Source: Cryptomeria japonica (lineage: Eukaryota; Streptophyta; Pinopsida; Cupressales; Cupressaceae). From it: 64,000 nt of DNA. The stretch covers positions 42,397,140-42,461,139 of the forward strand of contig NC_081411.1 in assembly GCF_030272615.1 (NCBI RefSeq), in the 5' to 3' direction. This document shows, one piece after another, positions 21,460 to 31,750 of this stretch. Below the pieces are notes generated by a model. That model was not told the origin of the DNA. It made no database searches and saw only the letters and a list, made by a program, of their open reading frames with translations. The position numbers were made by a program, and so were the translations under genes. The first letter of the stretch is position 1, and each line of letters starts with the position of its first letter.

Positions 21460-24400
21460 AGGTTCCGACTTACTCCTGGAAGTCGCAAAGCTAAACGGAA
21501 GTCCTGCAACACTTATTAGTCCTTAAACTCAATTAACAATTATCAATTTGCACAAACAACTATTTTGTCAACAATTTAAAACATTATTCACCAAAAAAAA
21601 TGCATCTAACATCATTCACACCTTCAAATATTCTATAATTTACACTCAATCATAGCAAGGATACGAGACTTTTCCCTTTTTATTTCACCAAATTTAAAGC
21701 AATTAAAATATATAAGCACAGTTATCATACTCATTTATCAAACATGGCAAGAAAATATGCTCTCAAGGTCAATTTCTCTCACCATTTCATCTCTTTCACA
21801 AAACTTTATCACATAAAACTAGCCTCAAATAACAATCTCTACCACCAAGTTAACTTTTTGACAAATAAGAGCCACGTAAGAACTCAATTGTTCACATTTT
21901 TTTTGACATACAAGAACCTTTCCAATGACTATGCCCCATAACATAGTGACAAGTTAATACCATATAATCCATGATTTACACATAATATCCATCCACAAGA
22001 CTGGTTTGCACAACACAATAGGCTACATGTGAGCATGTCTAATGCTCGGTCAAAGGTAACATATATGATCCACATCTCTATGTCTGCTCTCAGAATAAAT
22101 TCATGATCAACAATTATCCAACATCTCACTCAAGGGCTTGATGGTGCTAGGGTACTCCATAGCGGTGCCACCTTCCATACAAGTCCCTCGTGAATATCCC
22201 TTGTTGTGTAAGGTGTTTAGCCTCCAAGAGATAGTCACCACTCATAGGTAGGTAGTGGATCCTAGCTGTTTTCACAGCCTCACATACCTCCATCCTCAAG
22301 GTTCCTTGCGTCTACTTCCTCGTATACACTCATCCAAGCCCGTCTCCTACGTTCTTGGAGAGGAATTCACATTGCAACACAAGACCAGCATACGAAAACA
22401 ACAAGGATAAACCGGTTTAGCCACCAAAGTACAAAAGATTAAAGATAATAATTGTCAATTCCAACAACAAAACAAGAAAATAATTTCCGGATTTGCAACA
22501 CCAAATCAAGAAAAATCAAGATCGCAAGATCGTGGCTAAACTGTCAAGGTCAAAGTAAAATAAATTGCTGGCCCACAAGGAAATAAATAAATAAATAAAA
22601 GAAATTCATAAGTGCACATTACATCACTATGTGACTAATAGCTAGCCACCAACGAGGAAGGAAGGAACAATCGTCTAGCTATCCTAGTAGCTCATCATGT
22701 GGTGTGGCCAAGTCACACATCTGCATGGCATGGCAGTGTGCACCTCGGCATCACCCCGCATCACGTCGTCACGTGGCATGGCTCTACCCTATACCTATTG
22801 GTAGGCCGCATGGAAATGTCTACTACATCCCGCATCGTGTCTCAGCACGGCATGGCAATACTCCAAGCGGACAAGGCACGCAATGGACGTATCCCACATG
22901 GCAATGTACCCCGCGGATAAGCAACGAACCGGTCACACTCCGCATAGCGATGTTCCTCTCAAGATACTCGCCGTAAGCCAGAGGTATACATGGCTAAGGT
23001 CTACCCACAAGTCTACCAACACTAGTTAGTTGGCAACTTATGTAAGAAAATAACACGCCTCTCATGAAGACAAGGCATCAAATGCTCCAATGGAATCCAG
23101 CAATATGCTCAAAACTGTCATTTATATGCTCAAGATAAAGGATAGGAATAAGGCTGGCACACATGAACCTCATAAATCAGTTCATCACAAGGGGAAGTAT
23201 TGAGTACACCTATGTTATAGTTTCATTACAAAACCATACTTTTCCTCAAAATAGGGAAGCTAAAGTCGCTTCGCGTCGACATTACTCGTACGCTGTTCAT
23301 GCTATTCAAGGAATGGTGACTTCTACTACTACCCCTTCACATACTGACTTATCAACAACCTGTGGGTTGGCACTCAGTAAGGAAACAAATAAGCAACATC
23401 ACATAGATAGGTATGGTTTCCCATACTCATAAACAAACATATTCCCCATGGTTGATTACTTCACCATCCCATGGGCACACAAAACAAGTACGGGTTTTCT
23501 CACAACACCCACAAAATAGCACCAGGTTTAGTCACATTTACGGGGAGTACTTTACATTATGCTAACATATACTTAAGGGAAGCTTTAATTATGCTTTACA
23601 CATGAATCACCAACAAAGTTTACTCTAGATCCACGTTCTAAAATTCTTTTTCATCAATTCAAATGTACACAAAGAAATAACATCATTCTGATATCTTTCT
23701 CAATCTTCCCTAAGCATTTTCATTCACATTACTAACTATGTAATCTCCCTTTCCAAGATGAAAAATGTTCCCCTTTCAATTAGAAGCCCAAGGCAACATA
23801 AAATTTCATATGCATTATAACAAAATTTCTTCTCTTATCACTGCATTCTAAATAGTGTTTCAAAAACAACATTTCCTATATTTTAGACATGAGGAGGAAG
23901 AGAGTTGGAAAATCAACTATTTCCTACGAATACACAAGAATTTCAAAATCACACCATATACTCGGATATAAGTTTATCATTTGAGTTGTACGGTTTTCAT
24001 TTTGCTATCTTTTAGGAAGGTGTCGAAGCATCCTAACATGACATTTCTAATCATTATTGTTGCACTATAATGTTCTAGTTTTCCGATCAAGAATTCAAGA
24101 CAACCAAACTTTCTTTTGTAATACAAGCCTTCATGAGAACAATCACCATTCGTGATACGATACAATACAATAATACATCAAATCTAACATTGAAACTTCA
24201 TAATACGACAAGGAGGTAATTAAAGGGCTATCTACTAAATTTTGCACATTCAATGCATACAAATTAGCAAGTCTTTCATTTACTCCTTTTGAAACATAAT
24301 AAGGCAATTTTCTAAATCCAAAGCAAGTTAAATGGTGCGTCCCTTAATAGGTTCTAAATCACACTAGTTGAATAAACACATAAAACAATCTTTCGAGGAG

Positions 24401-25200
24401 CACATTAGTTCACTCTTGAAGCTACTACAACATGTCCTCTTTTGGTATTCCTTTCACATTAAGCAATTTTCACAAAATCAACTATATGCATTTTATTGCA
24501 CCTTACTTAAAATGGAATTTAATTATACTACTCCTACCAAACACATGGAGAACCCTTTAATGCAAACATACCTTTTTTTATCATTAACCAAAATTTAACT
24601 CCCAAACCAAATCCCTTTCACAATCTAAAACACAAAAACGTTATGGGGCTCACACAAGGGCTCAAGTAATATCATCCTTTCTCTTTCAATAGGAAACTTA
24701 AATAAGAGATAACTACACATATCAATTCCTTTTAATTTACTTAGAGAGAGAAAAGAAGATGAGTCATAATCACTCAGTGTACTACATAATAAGCATTAAC
24801 ATTTGCCCTTCTAGTCTTTCAAGTGGACAATCATTAAGATAGAGCCAAAACCACAAACAAACACATTTCGTACTTTTAGGTTCAAGATATTAACAACCAA
24901 CTTAGATGGATTAGTCAAAGAGTAAAATAAATAAAAAATGAAGGTACATACAGCTCCCTTTTAAAGTAAGGGAAATCATAGACCGAGACTTCAATAAGCA
25001 GACAAAACACCTATAATTATTCTCGAAACACCCACATCAATGAGGTGAAAACAAGGTGTGAACGCACACGTTACACACAAGTAGGGTTTGTTAAATCACA
25101 CCCTCACATCAAGGTGGACAAGCATAGAACATAAGGTAGACTCACACACACACCAACTATGGGCACAAGCGAAACCAGAGATCCCAGTGTTGCAACATGG
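21460..25200 (-). other. Internal domain of L1, no coding capacity
   Basis: 3.7 kb without a frame longer than about 90 codons and no retroviral motif on either strand. At 22690-22980 there is a GC-richer stretch with repeated gcatggcaatg-like words. In LARDs a conserved non-coding internal domain is thought to hold packaging and dimerisation signals; I cannot show that here. Confidence 0.75.
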
Positions 25201-25212
25201 GCTCTGATACCA
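25201..25212 (-). other. Primer-binding site of L1 (tRNA-iMet type)
   Basis: TGGTATCAGAGC on the minus strand, two bases from the 5' LTR at 25215. Confidence 0.92.
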
Positions 25213-26411
25213 AGTGTAATGCCCCGCCAGGAAACCCCTAAGGGTTTAAGTTAAAAACACTCAATTAGAGTGTAATTTTTTTTTTTTAAAAAATAATATT
25301 TAAGAGCGTTAATGAAAAGATACAATATTAAGATAGATTGAGTTATCTCAAAGTTATCTCTAACTAGATAACACAGCGGAAGGCTAAATGATCCTAAGGG
25401 GTTTCCCAACGCGATTACATAACCTTACACCCAACTCAACTTGCGTCATTAGATCCATTAAACTGGATATCTTAATTACGAGATATTGCATAGGTCTTGA
25501 TTATATATGTGTTCAATGGTTTGACATCTTAAAATTTTAGGAGGCGTTCATTTACTTGGGTGGTTAGGAGGCCATTGAGGAGTTATTTATTCAATGCACT
25601 TAATTTCATAATTACCTTAAGGGCCCCCCCAAAAGGGTTCATGAAGTTCATTCCTTAGGTTTGTGGTATCCATTCACAATTGATTTCATCCTTTAATGTT
25701 TAAAAATATGCCTATTGAGATTCATTCATTTAAGGTTAAACTACGATTAGTAAAGCGAGGATTCCTTCATTTGATTTTAAAATATTCACCCACATTTGAT
25801 ATATATTTCTTAAATATTAAAAAGTATGGCTAATAAGAAGAATTCGCTCCTTAAGGATTAACTACAATTAATAGAGGGAGGTCCCTTCATTTGATTTCAT
25901 GCATAGCCAACTGATGAGTTGAAATTCTTTTATGAAGGGTATAATGTGAGTAGCCATGGAATTCATTTGAAGTTTTAATAATGCAAATAAATGGACTAAT
26001 TTCATTTAGATGGGTATGCATTAGGACACACGAGAGCATCCTTTAAATTAAAGTATCGTTAACTAGATGAATTTCATCATTTCGAGATTCGAATATTAAG
26101 ATCATAGTGACGCCCTTCTATTAAGATTGAAATACAATTATCTTGTTGCATATCACCCTTTTTTTTGTTAAATGAAGATAATATGAGAGAGATTCTTTTA
26201 CTAGATTTAATGTATCAACAACTAATTAATTTTTTTTTTTTCCATTTTAGTTCAATTTTAACAATCATAAGGGATTCCTTTTATAAGGATTAAAATATGG
26301 ATATCTAATTGAGTTCACCCTATTTTAAAATAAATCTGGTGAGGATTATTGATTATAATTACAACATAAATTACTAAGTATTTTCATCCAATATACAACA
26401 TGAATACCTAG

Positions 26412-28081
26412 TGTGTAAGGAGAAAAAGTGACACTAAGCAAACATGCCCTAATCTCACTTTCAACCACACACTTGTGGAATACGAAAGAGCCTAGAGGTA
26501 TCACACAATTGGCTACTTCTTCTTGTGGAAGAGAGAGCCACGGGCTACCTATTAGGATTTCTATTCCTTTGTTGTAATTGAAAGATAAAATGATGCAAGT
26601 TCAATCCCAAACCCCGAAGTGCAAGTATGAACTAATGGCAAGATTTGCAGAGTTGAACTTAAATAATGGAAAGCTGTAAACACAAGGACAAAGCAAGAAT
26701 GCAAATGTGTACCCGGAGTTAAAATCTGACTGAAAATGTTTGGGACGAGGGCGCGGGCGCCACTGTCCTGATTCTGCACCTGAAACTGCTCCGGAAACTG
26801 CTGTTTTGCACTCTGGAAAAGCTGTTAAAAATGCTGAAAATGCTGTCTGTCAGGAGGACTAGGGCGCCCAGCGCCCCTGTCCCTGGGACCAGGGCACCCA
26901 GTGCCCCTGTCCTGGCAGGACCAGGGCGCTCCACGCCCCTGTCCTGGTCTTTTGCTTTGAAATTTGGTGTGAGGTTCGGTCTCCGTCTGCTTCTTCCGGA
27001 TCTGTAACCTGCGGCGTCGTCCGAGTCCCGAAACCTGCACTTATATCTGAAAAGGTGTTTGGGCGGCTATATAGGGTTTTGCCTTAGTCAAACCCCCGCT
27101 TCGGTGATTTCCACCTCCATGAATAGCCAATTTGTATTGTAAAATGTATTGTGTGTGTAGACCTAGTGTGTGTGCAAGGTCCTTAAATGCAAGAAAGCAA
27201 ACTAGAGCAACCTAGAAAGTAAACCCTAATTGCTTGTAAATGATAATGTAAATGCTCTAAATCAAGATGCAAAGTGATCTAAAGCATTAATAAAGGATAT
27301 ATTGAAGCTTATGCAAAGACATGAAAACAACATGAAATCATACCCAACCCTCAAGGGAGGAGTACAAGCCAATCTTCAGTCGGTCATCTCCTATTGTTCT
27401 TCAATGTCTTCCAAGCCCTAAATGGATGAATGAAATTGATGAATGCTTGATGGATGGATGTTGAATGTTGTTAAAGTCTTCAAAGATCTGCTCTTTCACT
27501 GCATATGAGGTCCTGAAAACCAAAATTCGGATCCTTTCAAATGAAGAAAGAGAACTCTTATATATGAAACCCTAGGTCATAAATTCGTATTTTGGCCGAC
27601 CTAGAGATTGAATATCCCGCCAATTTCTTGGGGTTAAGCTTTATTTTATGATTGGATCATGCTCCCAAAATTTCGGGAAAAATGTCCGGGACCATGTGCA
27701 CGGGCACCATGGTCCCAACAACTTTTCGCCAAATTTTCAGGGCCATCGGATATGATGATTTTAGAGAGAATCCCGAAGTTACAGCTGATTTCGAGATGTT
27801 TTGACCCTCGAAATCAAGCCCCCAAGTTCAAAATAGGACCTAATTAAGGTTTTTGATTAAATGATGTATTGGAAGAATAAAATGAAAGGGGCACACTTTA
27901 ATGAAAGGGCCCAACTTTATGATGTGGAAGATGATGAAATAGAACCTTAGACCTAATTAATTTAATTAATTAAGTGCTAAAGGGGAAATGCACTGCAAAA
28001 TTCAAAATGCGCCAAGGCGGGTGCTAAACTAGGTGTGAAATTGTACCACCCTAGCAAGTGCGTACAATTTACGACGCTACA
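26412..28081 (-). repeat. G2 3' LTR
   Basis: 1670 bp, inverse of the G1 LTRs: tgtgtaagg at the left edge, cgacgctaca at the right. TATA octamer at 27067-27074 and three GGCGC repeat units at about 26848-26950. Confidence 0.92.
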
Positions 28082-28101
28082 TTTAGCCCCCACTTTAGCG
28101 G
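28082..28101 (-). other. Polypurine tract of G2
   Basis: Minus-strand AAAGTGGGGGCTAAA next to the LTR, the same tract as in G1. Confidence 0.78.
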
Positions 28102-29749
28102 TCATATGAACACTACGTGCATATGCAAGCTAAAGTACAGAAAAGTAAACATTATTTGAAAAAGGATATATCCATAAGTCTGTCGAACGAAGCCCCCAGC
28201 GGTATCTGCAGTACACAGTTAGGAACCGCACCCTACAAAACACACGTTAGATCACAAAATCACCTAATGCTTACTAAGGAAGGTGATGAAAATTCGAGGG
28301 TAGCTATATGCCCCCCCCTGTTTCGGCTTGCTAATTTTAGTGAGTTGAAACAGGGTATCATGTTTACCACTTCGAATTGTTAAAGAATATTGATGACAAA
28401 TGCTCACAAGAAGATTTGATATGAGATCAAAAACTAAGGAGAATCATTTGGTAAGAAAGAGGACTAAATCTCAATTCCAACACAACAAAGAGTGTGAGGA
28501 TTTGAGAGTTCTCTAACACAAGATGAAGGATGTAAATGGAGACAAAATGCAAAGAAAAGAAAGGAAAAAGCATGAATACACACATTGGTGATCCATGGGA
28601 AGAATAGTGAGAGAGAAAACATGGACTTCTCGCCCCTAGATCTTGTCTAGGTGATCCATGGGAAAGAGGACATGGAAAACTAGCCCCTAGAGTCTGTCTA
28701 GGTGATCCATGTAAGGGAGGAGAGTGAGAAAGTCTAGCCTTATGCCGCTAGTTCCACTCAACCTCGTGCATGTGTGTGTAAGTGAGGTTAGAAGCATCTC
28801 ATAGGAGTCTATGCCCGAGTATGCTACAACCTGTATATGTATAGTACAAAAGTGTGACATCTCGCTCTAAGAGTCTGTGCTCTGGTTCCGAGAATAATCA
28901 CCTTGCATAAAAGAAAAATGGAGACATCTCGCTCTAAGAGTCTGTGCTCTGGTTCCGAGAATGACCCATTGCTCAAAAAGTGTAATGTTTATGTCATAAG
29001 CAAAGTAGAACAAGGATACCTACCTTCATCACAAAAGAAGATACCCCAAAAATGCAACAATGTCATAGATCCAAGCAAGAGAGTTTTACACTCTTTAAGC
29101 AAGGATAAGATAGTTGAAAAGGGATATCTTGTAGTATGTGTAAAGGAGATCCTTAGAGGAGAAGAGATCTTTGTACAAAAGACACCTATCCCCGAGAGGA
29201 ATTGTCTTAGACAAATATAACATCTTCTAGAATAAGACAAAGAAGAGAATAAGAATGCAATACTTCCTTCTTTTGCGAGGTGAAAGTGATTCTTAATGAA
29301 GGATGACGCTCTTTTTAACCCAATTGGGAGAGTGAATTCATTATGGATGTAGTTTACCAAGTGCAAAAGAGGTTGTAGTCAAGGACTTACACCCCTTGAA
29401 CAAACAACAACAAATGCATACAAGGCATAACATCAAGTAATAAAGTCCACACCATCCACAAAATAGGAAAAAGTGGATCCTTAGATAAGAATAAGGAAAG
29501 ATCATTGCCTCCCAAGGATAAGGACAATGAGAAGGACTTACACAATCTTCTAGGGAGAGATTTGGACATAAGCAAAAGAAGAGATGTATGAAATCACTCT
29601 TGTCCCCATAGGAACAAGAAAATTAGGCTATTATGTTGCTTCAAAAAATATGATTGCACTTGAAATTGTACCATCATGAATGACAATGAGCCCCCAGTAA
29701 ATGAGCTACCAATGTCACATAATGATGAGCAACATAATAGCCATTAATG
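28102..29749 (-). other. 3' spacer of G2 with internal duplications
   Basis: The first 290 bp match the G1 3' UTR. The rest is not in G1. It has repeated blocks: a gtctaggtgatccatg unit near 28647 and 28708, and a roughly 40-bp gacatctcgctctaagag unit at about 28856 and 28922. No gene is convincing. Confidence 0.6.
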
Positions 29750-31750
29750 TTATTTAAAGACATGATAGACTAAATGAGGTATTTGAGTATGACATGTTAA
29801 ATGCTCAACTATAAGTGAGATAAAAAACATGTGTAAAATGATAAAAATTGAAGAAGAAAAGTCACATGAAATCTTAGAAGAGGGATGAGTGTAATTTATT
29901 AGAGCCTTATCCCTAGAGGAAAGGACTTTATGATGAATAGGAGATAAAGATTCATAAGTGGATTTAGAAATTTGAGGGGAGTCATAAAGAGACTTGTTCA
30001 TCGCCAAGATTTCCTTATGAGGGGAATGAGAGTTGATAGAAGTAGAAGATGATTTAGTTGAAGTGAGATCATCATCACTACTAAATATAGCATTCACATT
30101 GAGAGATGGTCTTTTAGATGCTTTGGTACGTCTGCAGGGATTATAGCCGAGTCCAAAGGCATAATTGTGAAAATTAGTCTCTAGAGGAACTTTTATCCCT
30201 TGTTCATGAGCACCACAACCATTTCCATGATACCCATGCTTAGCGAAAATGCGAAAACCATGACCATAACGATCAGCCATTTCAGGAAGAGAAGGTGGTT
30301 TTTCACAAGACAAAGAATCAAATCCTTCAGCATTAGAAGTGTGAGGAGAAGAAGTTTGAGAAGCGGCCACAAAATTATTGCTCATAGGTTCAAGTAAGAC
30401 TGATTGATCTCTAGTTTCTTCCTTCTTTTTACCTTTAAGATCTCTAGGAGGAAGCCTATACTCACCTACAAAGGTGGGATTAAAATCAAGGGATCCCCAA
30501 TCGTCTTCTGCGAGAGCCTTCTCAGGATCAAAAGCCTTTTCATATGTAGATTCAAGTTGAGAAGAATCTTCTTTAGGAACTTCAGACTCATCCAAAGAAT
30601 TTTGATTATCAGTGGGTGATGATTCATCCATAGGTATCTTGTTTAACGAGTCATCACTAGAAGAGGAAGGCTTAGAAGAACTCCCTTTGGAAGTAGATGT
30701 TTGCAAACAAGCTTGAAAATTAGTATCACCTATCAAGGTATATGTCTTATTGTTATAAATGAATTTAACTTGTCTATGCAATGTAGATTGGACAGCTTGC
30801 ATACTGTGAATCCAAGGTCTCCCTAATAACAAGTTGTATGTTAGATTTCCCGACATAACATGGATAGGAGTAGGCAAAGTAACAGGTCCCACTGTGATTG
30901 GTAAGGTGATAATACCTAATGAAGACTTAGCCACATTATCAAAGCCTCGAATGGGATGAGAGTCAGGCTCAATAAGGGATGTATCCACATTCATCTTATG
31001 CAATAGATTAATGCTACACACATTAAGGCCAGAACCATTATCTATTAGTGTTCGTCTTATAGCAGTGTCATTTATGATAACCACAATCATCAAGGGATCA
31101 TATTGATGTTGAATTTCGCTAGTAGGCAACTCATCTTGAGTAAACACAATTTGAGCTTTAGGATTCATCATAGAGTTAACCAAAGACACTATATTACTAG
31201 ATGTATTAGGTGGAGGAACATTCAAATCTTTCAAGGCATCTTGTAACATTCCATGATGAGCGGAAGAAGTTTGGATCAAATCCCAAAGGGATATTTTAGC
31301 AGGGGTAGCTTTAAGTTGTTCTATGAGATCATATTCCTTACCAAGAACTTGTGAAATACGTGGAGCTTGAGGAAGAATAGGTTGGGAAGGAGGAAGTGAA
31401 GTTGGGATAACTGGAGGAGGATTAGGTTGCCTATTTTTTCTAGTATTATAAGTATGGGCAACCGCATGATAACTCTCTCTAGTCAGTTGCTTAGCATAAT
31501 CATAAGGGCTCTTAGTAGAATAACCTCCTTGCACAGTAATAATAGGTTTCTTAGGAGTGCAAAAAGAATCATTAGCATAACCACCTTGAACCACTAAAAT
31601 AGGCTTATTTAAAGGTTGAGAATTTTGAGAAGGACAAGCACCTTGGACAGTGAAGAGAGGTTTGTTAGGTGTCTCATTCACATGTATCAAATTGATTGAG
31701 GATGGTTTAGAGGAATGAACAAAAGTGTTGGAAGAATTATTGATAGCCAA
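29750..31750 (-). CDS. G2 ORF: VQGGY repeats, retropepsin, G-patch, novel C-terminus
   Basis: 666 codons without a break. Residues 30-80 hold repeated KP-x-x-x-VQGGY peptides. Residues 85-300 align with the G1 4039 ORF: RESYHAVAHTYNTR, then PR with LIDNGSGLNV near 234 and LLGRPW near 305. A G-patch (GYHGNGCGAHEQG) is near 505. After ASKRPSLNVNAI, where G1 continues toward RT, this protein switches to a Ser/Thr-rich end of about 100 residues. It therefore keeps protease and G-patch but no polymerase. The start is uncertain, because the LTR-proximal side is cut off just upstream. It could be a deletion copy or a true non-autonomous subfamily; the intact frame favours the second or a recent origin. 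Confidence 0.82.
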   Translation of the reverse strand: MAINNSSNTFVHSSKPSSINLIHVNETPNKPLFTVQGACPSQNSQPLNKPILVVQGGYANDSFCTPKKPIITVQGGYSTKSPYDYAKQLTRESYHAVAHTYNTRKNRQPNPPPVIPTSLPPSQPILPQAPRISQVLGKEYDLIEQLKATPAKISLWDLIQTSSAHHGMLQDALKDLNVPPPNTSSNIVSLVNSMMNPKAQIVFTQDELPTSEIQHQYDPLMIVVIINDTAIRRTLIDNGSGLNVCSINLLHKMNVDTSLIEPDSHPIRGFDNVAKSSLGIITLPITVGPVTLPTPIHVMSGNLTYNLLLGRPWIHSMQAVQSTLHRQVKFIYNNKTYTLIGDTNFQACLQTSTSKGSSSKPSSSSDDSLNKIPMDESSPTDNQNSLDESEVPKEDSSQLESTYEKAFDPEKALAEDDWGSLDFNPTFVGEYRLPPRDLKGKKKEETRDQSVLLEPMSNNFVAASQTSSPHTSNAEGFDSLSCEKPPSLPEMADRYGHGFRIFAKHGYHGNGCGAHEQGIKVPLETNFHNYAFGLGYNPCRRTKASKRPSLNVNAIFSSDDDLTSTKSSSTSINSHSPHKEILAMNKSLYDSPQISKSTYESLSPIHHKVLSSRDKALINYTHPSSKISCDFSSSIFIILHMFFISLIVEHLTCHTQIPHLVYHVFK

